Below, piece by piece: positions 1-9,383 of a stretch of DNA of 64,000 bases. Position numbers and translations under genes: made by a program. Under the pieces are notes generated by a model, which saw only the letters and a list, made by a program, of their open reading frames with translations, had not been told where the DNA came from and ran no database searches. The stretch lies in NCBI GenBank assembly GCA_958448165.1, contig CAUDCW010000008.1, positions 1-64,000 on the forward strand, read 5' to 3'. This DNA comes from an uncultured Oscillospiraceae bacterium. GTDB taxonomy: Bacteria > Bacillota > Clostridia > Oscillospirales > Acutalibacteraceae. Positions within the stretch are counted from its first letter, which is position 1; every line of letters starts with the position of its first letter.

Positions 1-142
1 CGACGGTTTTGTTACCTCGCTCTTTTGTAACACATCAATTGTAATCCTACACTGTTTTTATACGCAAAAATAAAAAATAAGTTGAAAAAATATGCCGATT
101 AATGTAACATTATAAGGTAAGACTTTATAGGACGTGATTTTT

Positions 143-2233
143 ATGGACGACAACAAAAAGCTGACAATTAAGGCGGGCTCTTCGGACGGCATATCGCCGC
201 AATTGACTGACGAAGAGAGCATTTCAGCGGTCAGCGACTATGTATCTGACGATGGTGAAGATATATTGGCGCAAACCGAAACCATACTTGCCGAATGTGA
301 CGCCTTGATTTCGAACCTTGAAGCAGAGGGGGCAGGCGAAACGGAAGCGCAATCAGTCGCAATTCCCGACGCTTGCGACGAAATCAGCTCCGAGCAACCC
401 GAACAAGCTGATAAATCCTCACTCGATACTGTTGCAGAGGCGGTAAAACGCTTTTTTGACTTTATGCCGATTGACTATATTTTCGCCGCACTGTGTGCCG
501 GATTCTGCTTTGGCAGCTTTATGACGCTTGTTACAACGGAAGGCAATTACAAGGACCTCTCCTTTATTTCACATATGAGCCTTTCAGTGCTTCTCGGCGC
601 AACCGCCACGGTTTTTGTTCTTCTTATTCTGGTGTCCGTTATATTAAAAAACAAGCAGCTTGTTCCCTGCGGACTTCTGGTTTCCGCTGTTCTTTTCGGC
701 AGTGCGCTTGCATTTAAGGGCAGTGAGCTTGGAAACGAAAACACCGCAAACATATATATGAACATTGCGGTTGCCTTTGTTATGATTTTTATAACAGCCT
801 GGATATGCAAGGGCGACAAGCTGAACATTACAAGCATTTCTCTGCCGAAATTTGCGGTGTGGACAACGGCAGGCGTAGGCATTGTTGTGTTCACCGTCAT
901 AGTATCAGCCGCTTGCATAGCACGCTACAGCGCATATATGTCACACAATTTCGATTTCGGAATATTCACGCAGATGTTTGAAAATATGCGCACAACGGGT
1001 CTTGCCGATACAACCGTCGAGCGCAACATGCTGTTGTCGCACTTCGGCGTGCATTTCAGCCCGTTTTATTATCTGCTGCTGCCGTTTTATATGATTTGCC
1101 CAAGACCCGAAACACTGCTGGTAATTCAGGCGGCGTTTGTTGCAATCGGTGTAATCCCTGTTGTGCTTATATGCAGGCACTTTAAGCTTTCGCAGAGCAT
1201 CACCGTTGTTATCAGCCTTATGTACTTCTTTTTCCCGTCACTTGCAAACGGCTGTCTTTACGACTTCCACGAGAATAAATTCCTGACCGTCCTTATCCTG
1301 TGGGCGATATATTTCATATTAGAGGACAACCTCATCGGCTCCGCCGTTTTCTGCGTACTCACATTAACCGTTAAAGAGGACGCCGCAATATACATTATGG
1401 CGATAGCTCTTTTCGTCATTCTTGTCCGCAAAAAATATATCTTCGGTGCGGCTATGCTCGCCGGCGCTGTTTTGTACTTTCTTATCGCAAGCTCCGTTGT
1501 TGCGGCGCTCGGCGACGGAATAATGGACGACAGACTTCAGAATTATATGGCGTCAGGTGAAAGTGGCCTCGGTGCAGTAGTCAAGAATTGCCTGTCAGAC
1601 TTCGGCTATCTGCTTTCACAGGTGTTCACGAGGGATAAAATTCTCTTTATGGTATGGATGCTTCTGCCTGTTGCGTTTGCACCGTTCCTGAGCGAGAAAA
1701 AGTCTATGCTTGTGCTGTTTGTTCCTATGCTTGCCGTTGACCTTATGTCAAACTGGAAGTATCAGTATGATATTGGTTTTCAATACACATACGGTGCGGC
1801 TGCGTTGATAATATTTATGACAATAGTTGTTATCTCCGAGGCAAAGCGCAGCACTCAAAACAAAATCCTTATATTCGGGCTTTCAATGTCAATTGTAATG
1901 AGCTTTTCTCTCATCTTCCCGAGAAGTGCATACTATATTGACATAGCAAACACCAACAGCGATATGAACAGACAATACACCGAGCTTATAAACACCATAC
2001 CAAAGGATGCCGAGGTTACGGCAAACGGATATTATATTCCGCATATGTATCAGTTCAAGAACCTGTATCAGTACCCCAATTACTATGACAAGAGCAAAAA
2101 GACAGAATATATGCTCGTTTACCGTCTGGACGTTGAGAAAAACGCAGACGACCTGACAACATTTATGGGTGACGATTACACAATGATAGGCAAGGCAGGC
2201 GATATGCAGCTTTACAGAATGAAGAAGCACTGA
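143..2233 (+). CDS. DUF2079 family polytopic membrane protein
   Basis: The start is taken as ATG 143, because the purine-rich stretch near 128-132 is too close to the upstream GTG at 134. The protein is about 696 residues. It has an acidic soluble N-terminus of about 100 residues and then many hydrophobic segments. The central region, with its motif NFDFGIFTQMF followed by a histidine-rich 'HFGVHFSPFYY' stretch, matches what I recall of DUF2079, a family of glycosyltransferase-like membrane proteins of unknown reaction. It is transcribed alone and converges on the mrp gene across a shared terminator. The substrate is unknown. Confidence 0.8.
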   Translation: MDDNKKLTIKAGSSDGISPQLTDEESISAVSDYVSDDGEDILAQTETILAECDALISNLEAEGAGETEAQSVAIPDACDEISSEQPEQADKSSLDTVAEAVKRFFDFMPIDYIFAALCAGFCFGSFMTLVTTEGNYKDLSFISHMSLSVLLGATATVFVLLILVSVILKNKQLVPCGLLVSAVLFGSALAFKGSELGNENTANIYMNIAVAFVMIFITAWICKGDKLNITSISLPKFAVWTTAGVGIVVFTVIVSAACIARYSAYMSHNFDFGIFTQMFENMRTTGLADTTVERNMLLSHFGVHFSPFYYLLLPFYMICPRPETLLVIQAAFVAIGVIPVVLICRHFKLSQSITVVISLMYFFFPSLANGCLYDFHENKFLTVLILWAIYFILEDNLIGSAVFCVLTLTVKEDAAIYIMAIALFVILVRKKYIFGAAMLAGAVLYFLIASSVVAALGDGIMDDRLQNYMASGESGLGAVVKNCLSDFGYLLSQVFTRDKILFMVWMLLPVAFAPFLSEKKSMLVLFVPMLAVDLMSNWKYQYDIGFQYTYGAAALIIFMTIVVISEAKRSTQNKILIFGLSMSIVMSFSLIFPRSAYYIDIANTNSDMNRQYTELINTIPKDAEVTANGYYIPHMYQFKNLYQYPNYYDKSKKTEYMLVYRLDVEKNADDLTTFMGDDYTMIGKAGDMQLYRMKKH

Positions 2234-2377
2234 GCGACACTGTAAGCAATCGCAGGATTATATCAAAGCCTTATCACGGTGAATATTGAGTTTAAACCGG
2301 GCGGTATCGGCAGTGTCTGCCGACCGCAGATTGGTTTGAGAATTAATTTCAGCAACACAAAATCATAGAAACAAAAA

Positions 2378-2419
2378 GGCAGCAGTAACGCACAAAAGCT
2401 TACTGCTGCCGATTTTTTA
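2378..2419. terminator. bidirectional terminator between convergent genes
   Basis: An 11-bp stem (GGCAGCAGTAA with TTACTGCTGCC) is flanked by A-rich sequence on the left and a T-run on the right. It lies between the ends of the DUF2079 gene and the mrp gene and can serve both strands. Confidence 0.85.
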
Positions 2420-2425
2420 TCGGTA

Positions 2426-3256
2426 TTATTTTGTTTTATCTTCAATAGCATCAGCCGCACTGTCAAGGCAGTCGAGATTGAAAAGCTCTATCGTTCCGGT
2501 GTCGGCACACTTTGCAATCTGCGGGTCAATCGGCAGCTTTGCAATAACGTCAACGCCAAAATCAGCGGCAACCTGTTCAATATGGCTTTCGCCGTATATG
2601 CTGTGGCGCTTGCCGCAGTCGGGACATTCAAAATAGCTCATATTCTCGACAACGCCGAGAATCGGAATATTCATCATCTTTGCCATTTTTACGGCTTTCC
2701 CGACTATCATCGAAACAAGCTCCTGCGGAGAAGTCACTATAACAATGCCGTCAACAGGTATAGACTGGAACACCGTCAGCGGAACATCGCCCGTTCCCGG
2801 CGGCATATCAACAAACATATAGTCAATATCCTTCCACACGGTATCGGTCCAGAACTGCTTTACCGTACCCGCAATAATCGGTCCTCGCCATACAACCGGG
2901 TCGGTTTCGTTCGGCAAAAGCAAATTGACCGACATCACATCTATTCCGGTTTTTGTTGTAACAGGCAACAGCCCGAAATCACAGCCCTTTGCCTTTTCTT
3001 TTATGCCAAACGCCTTCGGTATTGACGGACCGGTTACGTCTGCGTCAAGAACAGCGGTCTTGTACCCTCTGCGGTTAAACAGAACGGCAAGAATTGATGT
3101 CACCATCGACTTGCCTACGCCGCCCTTTCCGCTTACAACACCGATAACCTTTTTGACGCTTGAGGCGTCGTTCAGCTTTTCGATAAAATCCTTGGGTCCC
3201 TTTTTTGACGGGCAGTCCTCGCCGCAGCTGCCGCAGTCATGTGAACATTCTGCCAT
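2426..3256 (-). CDS. Mrp/NBP35-family iron-sulfur cluster carrier ATPase
   Basis: This 276-residue protein belongs to the Mrp/NBP35/ApbC P-loop ATPases, which carry iron-sulfur clusters to apo-proteins in the cytoplasm. Near residue 45 it has a deviant Walker A motif (GKGGVGKS), followed by 'VDMPPGTGD' and late in the chain a CPDCG motif of the type that binds the bridging cluster. The N-terminus has a cysteine-rich cluster (four Cys in residues 4-15), as in NBP35-type proteins. The ATG is preceded by AAGGAG. A small membrane-protein gene lies 18 bp upstream on the same strand, so the two are probably cotranscribed. Confidence 0.9.
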   Translation of the reverse strand: MAECSHDCGSCGEDCPSKKGPKDFIEKLNDASSVKKVIGVVSGKGGVGKSMVTSILAVLFNRRGYKTAVLDADVTGPSIPKAFGIKEKAKGCDFGLLPVTTKTGIDVMSVNLLLPNETDPVVWRGPIIAGTVKQFWTDTVWKDIDYMFVDMPPGTGDVPLTVFQSIPVDGIVIVTSPQELVSMIVGKAVKMAKMMNIPILGVVENMSYFECPDCGKRHSIYGESHIEQVAADFGVDVIAKLPIDPQIAKCADTGTIELFNLDCLDSAADAIEDKTK

Positions 3257-3274
3257 CTGTAAATCTCCTTAATA

Positions 3275-3931
3275 TTATTTATCCGTTTTTTCGTTGAGAA
3301 TACTCTCTATCGTCTTAGCGGTATCCTCAGAAATTTCATCGCTTGTTTCAGCCTTTATATCAGCTGCGTTATCCTGCTCTGCTTTGTCCTCCGACTCATC
3401 ACCTTCGGTGCTTTCAGCGGCATTTTCCGTCTTTTCTTCAAGGTCAAGAGTCTTGATTGTAGAATAGTCAACCTCGTCGCTGTCTGACGCAGCGTCCTCT
3501 CCGTCAGCCTTTTCTTCCTCGGGCTGTTCCTCCTGAAGCTCATAACCGCTCAGGAAAGTATAGGGAAGACCGTATCCAAGCGCAACGCCGGCAAGAACCG
3601 CCGCAACAGAATTGCTTGTTGCAATTTGTGCGTGAAGCGGAATAAAATCGAACATGTATGCCAGAATAACGTAAAGTGCCGGCAGACAAACGAGTATCAG
3701 TGACGAAATGTTAAAGCGCTTTACCTGCTTGCCGTCGCCGATTCTTGTTGCATAGAACAGAATAAGTCCGAACAGAACAAATATCAGCATATAAACAAGC
3801 TTGCCTACAATATTGTCAGACAACGAACTGCCCGACATTGCCGAGAAGAAATAGGCGCATACGCCGAAGCCTAAAACAAGGAACGCCGAGCAGATAAGAT
3901 TAATTTGCTCTCTTTTGGTTGGTTTTTTCAT
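3275..3931 (-). CDS. small membrane protein with acidic C-terminal tail
   Basis: This 218-residue protein is not recognised. The first 140 residues contain four hydrophobic segments separated by short loops. The last 80 residues are a Glu/Asp-rich, probably disordered cytoplasmic tail. A GGAGG site lies just upstream of the ATG. It is the first gene of a pair with mrp. No catalytic motif is visible, and nothing suggests a transporter fold. Confidence 0.75.
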   Translation of the reverse strand: MKKPTKREQINLICSAFLVLGFGVCAYFFSAMSGSSLSDNIVGKLVYMLIFVLFGLILFYATRIGDGKQVKRFNISSLILVCLPALYVILAYMFDFIPLHAQIATSNSVAAVLAGVALGYGLPYTFLSGYELQEEQPEEEKADGEDAASDSDEVDYSTIKTLDLEEKTENAAESTEGDESEDKAEQDNAADIKAETSDEISEDTAKTIESILNEKTDK

Positions 3932-4046
3932 AATGCTTTATCCTCCTGTTAGCAGCCGCCGTGATTTGTCGGCTGATTCTATATAACAAGATAATTTTAA
4001 CAGAAAAATATGTCAAAATTATTACTATTCTAAAAAATATGTTGTA

Positions 4047-4964
4047 TTATTTCGCCTTGGCAACAAAACAGAACCAACCGTTCTCGGTGTATTCTTCGAT
4101 TATGTCAAACGAATCGGCAATTGCCGCTTTGACATCGTCGGCTCTGCTGTCAATTATACCGCTCATTATATACACAGCGTCGTCACTCATAAAGTTTTTT
4201 ATATCCTCCGACAACAGGATAATTGCGTCAGCCACAATATTTGCCGCAACAACATTATATGTTCCGCTGACCTTATCGGTAAGATTGCCGTGAATTATTT
4301 CTATTTTGTCGCTTACTCCGTTAAGAGCAGCGTTTTCCTTTGCTGTTTTAACCGCCATCTCGTCAATATCAACGCCGACGGCTCTCTTTGCGCCGAGCAG
4401 CAGTGCCGCAACGGCAAGAATTCCGCTGCCGCAGCCGACGTCAAGAATCTGTGTGTCTGCGGTTACATATTTTTCAAGAGCCTCAAGGCACAGTCTTGTC
4501 GTTTCGTGAGTTCCCGTTCCGAACGCAATACCGGGGTCAAGGTTTAAAACAACTCTGCCGTTTGGCTCATAGTCATCTCTCCACGTCGGGCGGATAAGGA
4601 TTTTTTCGCCGACCTCAATTGGATTAAAGTACTGCTTCCAGTTGTTCAGCCAGTCCTCTTCCTTGCAGCATACGGTTGATATGCTGTGCTTAATACCTGC
4701 GGCGTTGTAACGCTCGCTTAAAAACATTGTCGCCTCGGTCGGGTTATCCTCGGGCGAAACATATATATGAATAATCGCCTTATCCCTGTCTTTTTCAAGA
4801 AGCTCCTCGTCAATAAGGTCGATATTGGCTATTTCAAGCACCTCGGACTCAAGGTTTGAATAGTCCTCAACATAAATTCCGTACGGCACAGCCATATGGG
4901 CGATGGCCTGCGCCTGCTCGCTGTCCGCCTGTGAAACCTCAATTTTAATTTCTGTCCAATCCAT
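4047..4964 (-). CDS. prmA: ribosomal protein L11 methyltransferase PrmA
   Basis: At 305 residues this is the usual PrmA length. It has an N-terminal recognition domain and then a class I SAM-dependent methyltransferase domain with motif I 'LDVGCGSGILAVAA' and the post-motif 'VAANIVADAI'. The 'GTGTHETT' stretch ahead of motif I is typical of PrmA. The enzyme trimethylates ribosomal protein L11. It lies downstream of dnaJ on the same strand, an order common in Firmicutes, but a 335-bp repeat-filled gap separates them, so cotranscription is uncertain. Confidence 0.93.
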   Translation of the reverse strand: MDWTEIKIEVSQADSEQAQAIAHMAVPYGIYVEDYSNLESEVLEIANIDLIDEELLEKDRDKAIIHIYVSPEDNPTEATMFLSERYNAAGIKHSISTVCCKEEDWLNNWKQYFNPIEVGEKILIRPTWRDDYEPNGRVVLNLDPGIAFGTGTHETTRLCLEALEKYVTADTQILDVGCGSGILAVAALLLGAKRAVGVDIDEMAVKTAKENAALNGVSDKIEIIHGNLTDKVSGTYNVVAANIVADAIILLSEDIKNFMSDDAVYIMSGIIDSRADDVKAAIADSFDIIEEYTENGWFCFVAKAK

Positions 4965-5024
4965 AGAATCCGCCTTTCTGTGCGGCTGTGCCGCTTAGCT
5001 CAATGAAATAAATCCCTGACGAGA

Positions 5025-5092
5025 TTTGTGAAATATTGCTCCGCAATATGAAATAGCTTCGCTATGAAATATTTGCCTGCGGCAAATGTTAA
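5025..5092. repeat. string of short hairpins with GAAATA spacers
   Basis: Three small inverted repeats follow one another: TATTGC/GCAATA, ATAGC/GCTAT and TTTGCC/GGCAAA, each with a 3-nt loop, linked by copies of GAAATA. The string abuts the longer dispersed repeat that starts at about 5093, in the dnaJ-prmA gap. Confidence 0.65.
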
Positions 5093-5237
5093 GGTTGTCG
5101 CCGCAAGCGGCTCTGAATTAAAAATTTTATCGCAACAAGGCTGTTAGTTCGTAGGGAACGGTCTTGACCGTTCCGGGATAGGCATATTTACTGCAATGCT
5201 TCACAAAATCAGAATAGAATATAACACTCTGCGGCTC
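5093..5237 (+). repeat. dispersed intergenic repeat, copy A
   Basis: It begins with the hairpin GTTGTCGCCGCAAGCGGCTC, has a central palindrome GGAACGGTC-TT-GACCGTTCC, and ends with ACAAAATCAGAATAGA and a CTGCGGCTC. Closely similar copies lie at 33135-33272 (inverted) and 42555-42698 (same orientation). No reading frame is conserved among the copies. Confidence 0.8.
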
Positions 5238-5298
5238 GAACCGGAACAGGCAAGCCAGTTCCCTACAACCTCGTTTCGGATTACAAATTCAAAACTCT

Positions 5299-6435
5299 CT
5301 ACTCAAACATTCCTTTTAGCTTATCAAAAAACCCATTGCGCTTCTGGTAGTTCTTGTCGCCTGTTGTGCCGTCAAACTGCCTTAACAAATCCTTTTGCTT
5401 CTGGCTTAAATTCTTCGGCACCTCTATAACTACCCTTACATACTGGTCGCCGCGGCTTTTTCCGCCGAGCCGCTGTATGCCCTTGCCCTTGAGCTTGAAC
5501 ACATCGTTCGGCTGTGTTCCCTCGTGGATGCTGTAGCTTACCTTGCCGTCAAGAGTAGGCACTGTAACCTCGCCGCCCAGCGCCGCCTGCGTGAATGTAA
5601 TCGGTATTTCGCACCAAACGTCGTCGCCCTTGCGTTCAAAGATTGTGTGCGGTCTGACGTTTACAAAAACGTGCAGATCGCCGTAAGGACCGTTGTTTGT
5701 ACCGGCGTTGCCGTGGCCGCCTACCTTAAGCACCTGACCGTCAGCTATACCAGCTGGAATGTCAATCTCTACACTTCGCTTTGTTCTTACCCTGCCCGAG
5801 CCGTTACAGTTGGGGCATCTCTTCTCTATAACCTTGCCCTTGCCTCGGCAGGCGTCGCAGACTCTTGAGGTCTGAATAACTCCGAACGGTGTGCGCTGAT
5901 TTATTGTAACCTGACCTGTGCCGTGACAAGCCGAACAGGTTTTGGGGCTTGTGCCCTTTGCGGCACCCGAACCGTTACACTCTGTGCAGGTGCTTACATT
6001 ATAATAGCTTACGGCCTTGCGGCAGCCCTTTGCCGCTTCCTCAAAGCTGACGGCAACAGTAGCCTCAACATCTGTTCCTCTTTGCGGTGCGTTTGGGTTT
6101 GCCTGACGTCTGCCGCCAAAGCCGCCGAAGAAGCTGCTGAATATGTCGCCGAAGTCAACGTCCTGTCCGAACGGACTTCCGCCTGCGGCACCTGCGCCGT
6201 AGCTCGGGTCAACGCCTGCATGGCCGAACTGGTCGTATCTTGCTCTTTTGTCTTTATCAGAAAGAACCTCGTAAGCCTCGTTCACCTCTTTGAACTTTGC
6301 CTCGGCTTCCTTATCGCCTGGGTTTAAGTCCGGATGATACTTCTTCGCAAGCTTTCTGAATGCTTTTTTTATTTCATCATCGGAGGCACCCTTTGGTACT
6401 CCCATAACCTCATAATAATCTCTTTTATCAGCCAA
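5299..6435 (-). CDS. dnaJ: chaperone DnaJ (Hsp40)
   Basis: This is full-length DnaJ, 378 residues. It has an N-terminal J domain with the HPD tripeptide at residues 34-36, a Gly/Phe-rich linker, four CxxCxGxG zinc motifs in the middle, and the C-terminal substrate-binding region. It stimulates the DnaK ATPase and delivers unfolded clients. The start is TTG, supported by GGAGG 7 nt upstream; no better ATG is present. It follows dnaK in the CIRCE-controlled heat-shock cluster. Confidence 0.97.
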   Translation of the reverse strand: MADKRDYYEVMGVPKGASDDEIKKAFRKLAKKYHPDLNPGDKEAEAKFKEVNEAYEVLSDKDKRARYDQFGHAGVDPSYGAGAAGGSPFGQDVDFGDIFSSFFGGFGGRRQANPNAPQRGTDVEATVAVSFEEAAKGCRKAVSYYNVSTCTECNGSGAAKGTSPKTCSACHGTGQVTINQRTPFGVIQTSRVCDACRGKGKVIEKRCPNCNGSGRVRTKRSVEIDIPAGIADGQVLKVGGHGNAGTNNGPYGDLHVFVNVRPHTIFERKGDDVWCEIPITFTQAALGGEVTVPTLDGKVSYSIHEGTQPNDVFKLKGKGIQRLGGKSRGDQYVRVVIEVPKNLSQKQKDLLRQFDGTTGDKNYQKRNGFFDKLKGMFE

Positions 6436-6462
6436 AATCTCGCCTCCAGATATGTGCTAAAC

Positions 6463-6498
6463 TGCACAGAAGCCCCCATTTGCGGGAGCATCTGTGCA
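6463..6498. other. stem-loop between dnaK and dnaJ
   Basis: TGCACAGA pairs with TCTGTGCA and the inner bases extend the stem. In the direction of operon transcription (minus) no T-run follows, so this is more likely an mRNA processing or stability element than a terminator. Confidence 0.55.
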
Positions 6499-6551
6499 TT
6501 TTTCAGTCATTATTCTACTATATTGCCAAGCAATACGCAAGTTTTAATTTA

Positions 6552-8390
6552 TCAGTCAACATCCTTGAAGTCAGCGTCATAAACATTGCCGTCGTTGCCG
6601 CCTGTCGGTGGAACATCGCCACCCTGGTTCGGGTTCGGCTGTGCCTGCTGCTGTGCCGCAGCCTGCTGATAAATCTTTGAGCCGACGCTCTGAAGCTCCT
6701 TCTCAAGAGCCTCCTTGGCTGTCTTAACGAGAGCCATATCATTCTTGGAGATAGCCTCTTTAACTGCGGCTGACTTTGTGTTGAGGCTTGTTTTGTCCTC
6801 TTCGCTTATCTTGTCGCCGTTTTCGTTAATGAGCTTATCAACCTGATAGCAAAGGTTTTCTGCCTCGTTCTTTGCGTCAACCTCTTCACGGCGCTTTTTA
6901 TCCTCAGCGGCATACTGCTCGGCTTCTTTAACAGCCTTGTCGATATCGTCCTTGGACATATTTGTGCTTGAAGAAATTGTAATCTTCTGCTCTGCGCCTG
7001 TGCCGAGGTCCTTAGCTGATACGTTTACGATACCGTTTGCGTCTATATCAAATGTTACCTCAATCTGCGGAACACCTCTCATAGCCGGAGCAATACCTGT
7101 GAGAGCGAACAGACCGAGCTGCTTGTTATCTCTTGCAAATTCTCTTTCGCCCTGAAGAACATTGATTTCAACCTGAGTCTGGTTGTCAGCAGCAGTTGAG
7201 AAAATCTGGCTCTTTTTAGTCGGGATAGTTGTATTTCTGTCGATAATCTTTGTCATAACGCCGCCCATTGTTTCAACACCGAGTGACAACGGAGTAACGT
7301 CGAGAAGGAGAAGTCCGTCAACCTCGCCGCCGAGAACACCGGCCTGGATAGCCGCACCGATAGCAACGCACTCATCAGGGTTGATACCCTTGAACGGATC
7401 CTTGCCGATAAAGTTCTTAACAGCCTCCTGAACAGCAGGAATTCTTGAAGAACCGCCGACCATCAATACCTTGTCAATCTGACCGATTGAAAGTCCGCTG
7501 TCCTGCAAAGCGTTTTTAACAGGTCCCATTGTCTTCTGAACAAGGTCAGCTGTAAGCTCGTTGAACTTTGCTCTTGTCAGAGTGAGGTCAAGGTGTTTCG
7601 GACCTGTTGCATCTGCTGTGATAAACGGCAGATTGATGGCAGCCTGTGTTACGCCTGAAAGCTCAATCTTAGCCTTTTCTGCGGCTTCCTTGAGTCTTTG
7701 CATAGCCATCTTGTCACTTGTGAGGTCAACGCCTGTTTCAGCCTTGAAGCTCTGAACCATCCAGTCGATAATTCTCTGGTCAAAGTCGTCGCCGCCAAGA
7801 CGGTTGTTACCTGCGGTAGCCAGAACCTCCTGAACGCCGTCGCCCATCTCGATGATAGATACATCGAATGTACCACCGCCGAGGTCGTAAACCATAACCT
7901 TCTGGTCGTTTTCCTTGTCAACGCCGTATGAAAGAGCAGCCGCTGTAGGCTCGTTGATAATTCTCTTTACATCAAGACCGGCAATCTTGCCTGCGTCCTT
8001 TGTAGCCTGACGCTGTGCGTCTGTGAAGTAAGCCGGAACTGTGATAACAGCCTGTGTTACTGTTTCGCCGAGGTAAGCCTCTGCGTCAGCCTTGAGCTTC
8101 TGAAGAATCATTGCTGAGATTTCCTGCGGTGTGTAGCTTTTGCCATCAATATTCACCTTATAAGCTGTACCCATTTCTCTCTTAATAGAAGAAACTGTTC
8201 TGTCGGGGTTTGTGATTGCCTGTCTTTTTGCAACCTGACCTACAAGTCTTTCGCCTGTCTTTGAAAAAGCAACAACTGACGGAGTTGTTCTTGCGCCCTC
8301 AGCGTTTGCGATAACAACCGGCTCGCCGCCCTCGATAACTGCTACGCATGAATTTGTTGTACCTAAGTCTATACCTATTGTCTTTGCCAT
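6552..8390 (-). CDS. dnaK: chaperone DnaK (Hsp70)
   Basis: At 612 residues this is the length of a Gram-positive DnaK. The N-terminus is the Hsp70 nucleotide-binding signature '[13 protein letters not shown]', followed by '[13 protein letters not shown]' and '[17 protein letters not shown]'. The chain ends in a Gln/Gly/Pro-rich stretch and the [12 protein letters not shown] tail. It is the ATP-driven chaperone that works with DnaJ and GrpE. GGAGG precedes the ATG. It sits between grpE and dnaJ. Confidence 0.98.
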   Translation of the reverse strand: MAKTIGIDLGTTNSCVAVIEGGEPVVIANAEGARTTPSVVAFSKTGERLVGQVAKRQAITNPDRTVSSIKREMGTAYKVNIDGKSYTPQEISAMILQKLKADAEAYLGETVTQAVITVPAYFTDAQRQATKDAGKIAGLDVKRIINEPTAAALSYGVDKENDQKVMVYDLGGGTFDVSIIEMGDGVQEVLATAGNNRLGGDDFDQRIIDWMVQSFKAETGVDLTSDKMAMQRLKEAAEKAKIELSGVTQAAINLPFITADATGPKHLDLTLTRAKFNELTADLVQKTMGPVKNALQDSGLSIGQIDKVLMVGGSSRIPAVQEAVKNFIGKDPFKGINPDECVAIGAAIQAGVLGGEVDGLLLLDVTPLSLGVETMGGVMTKIIDRNTTIPTKKSQIFSTAADNQTQVEINVLQGEREFARDNKQLGLFALTGIAPAMRGVPQIEVTFDIDANGIVNVSAKDLGTGAEQKITISSSTNMSKDDIDKAVKEAEQYAAEDKKRREEVDAKNEAENLCYQVDKLINENGDKISEEDKTSLNTKSAAVKEAISKNDMALVKTAKEALEKELQSVGSKIYQQAAAQQQAQPNPNQGGDVPPTGGNDGNVYDADFKDVD

Positions 8391-8454
8391 AATAAATTCC
8401 TCCCGAATTTTTTGTTAATTTAATTTATCCTCTTATATATATTAAATGACTGAA

Positions 8455-9039
8455 TCAGTCACAGTTTGCAACCTGCACCATTGCGTGGCGGATTATTCTG
8501 TCGCCTGTTTTATATCCGCTCTGGAACACCTGCGCAATTACGTTTTCTTCAAGGCTCTCATCGTCAACCCTTGAAACCGCATTGTGAAGCTCAGGGTCAA
8601 ACTTTTCGCCCGCCTTGCCGAATTTCTCAACATTAAGCTTTATCAGCGCGCTTTCCATCTGCGCCGCTACAAGCTCAATTCCCTTTTTAAACTCCTCCGG
8701 AGCATTTTCTGCCGCTTTGACCGCCATTTCAAGGCTGTCGGCAACCGTCAGAATTTCTGCGAGCGTTTTTGCCGTTGCGTCTGCATAAATAGACGCCTTT
8801 TCGTTTGTTGTCCTCTTGCGGTAGTTGTCGTATTCGGCGGCAAGACGAAGATAATTATTTTTCTGAGCGTCAAGCTCCTTTTTCATATCCTCAAGTGCCT
8901 TTTCAGCCTTATCCACCTTCTTATCTTTCTTTTCCTTTTTTTCTTTTTTGTCGGATTTCTCGGACTTTTCTTCTTTTACTTCATCAGCGTCTGCCGGCTG
9001 TTCTGCAACCGTTGATTCTTCCTTTTCAATCTCCGCCAT
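8455..9039 (-). CDS. grpE: nucleotide exchange factor GrpE
   Basis: This 194-residue protein has a long charged, Lys/Glu-rich N-terminus (about 60 residues), a helical region with the GrpE 'YRKRT' motif, and a C-terminal beta domain ending with '...IIRHAMVQVA'. GrpE releases ADP from DnaK. It lies 64 bp upstream of dnaK. The gap to hrcA is unusually large (345 bp) and carries an inverted-repeat element. Confidence 0.96.
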   Translation of the reverse strand: MAEIEKEESTVAEQPADADEVKEEKSEKSDKKEKKEKKDKKVDKAEKALEDMKKELDAQKNNYLRLAAEYDNYRKRTTNEKASIYADATAKTLAEILTVADSLEMAVKAAENAPEEFKKGIELVAAQMESALIKLNVEKFGKAGEKFDPELHNAVSRVDDESLEENVIAQVFQSGYKTGDRIIRHAMVQVANCD

Positions 9040-9098
9040 TTTATCACACCTCTTATATAATTATTTGTATGGTTATCACATTTAGTAAGTTTGGAGTT

Positions 9099-9170
9099 TA
9101 GAGTTTAGAGCTTATTTCTTATTTATAGCTCAAAATAGCTTAAAACTCAAATCTCAAAACTCTTTACTTC
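9099..9170. repeat. GAGTTTA-type heptad string with inverted partner
   Basis: Tandem heptads of the form GAGTTTA/GAGTTTT are followed by their inverted counterparts AAACTCA/AAACTCT. The same low-complexity pattern recurs around 11235-11278, 42490-42735 and 58793-58940. Confidence 0.6.
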
Positions 9171-9210
9171 TAATTTTAAGGATTATTTGCAAAAGTTGGA
9201 TAGTATCCTT

Positions 9211-9349
9211 GCCTCCCTCTGACGAGGGAGGTGTCAGCGTAGCTGACGGAGGGAGAGCAAAGCTACGCAGATACTATTCCAAAACACAGTAATTCGAGCG
9301 TCTCTCCCTCAGTCGCCTATGGGCGACAGCTCCCTCGTCAGAGGGAGCC
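9211..9349. repeat. inverted-repeat element between hrcA and grpE
   Basis: The left end GCCTCCCTCTGACGAGGGAG (9211-9230) and the right end CTCCCTCGTCAGAGGGAGCC (9330-9349) are inverted copies differing at one position. Further shorter inverted repeats are nested inside. No ORF is present. It looks like a small non-autonomous element or REP-like repeat. Confidence 0.75.
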
Positions 9350-9383
9350 AATAACTCGTTACGAGTATCCTCAAAACTCAAAT

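Noticed and set aside
5923..6327. Long plus-strand frame opposite dnaJ
   Set aside because: It is antisense to a conserved DnaJ, is Ala/Cys-rich through mirror codon bias and has no ribosome binding site.
8584..9015. Plus-strand frame opposite grpE
   Set aside because: Shadow of the Lys/Glu-rich grpE codons, which read as Phe/Leu on the other strand.
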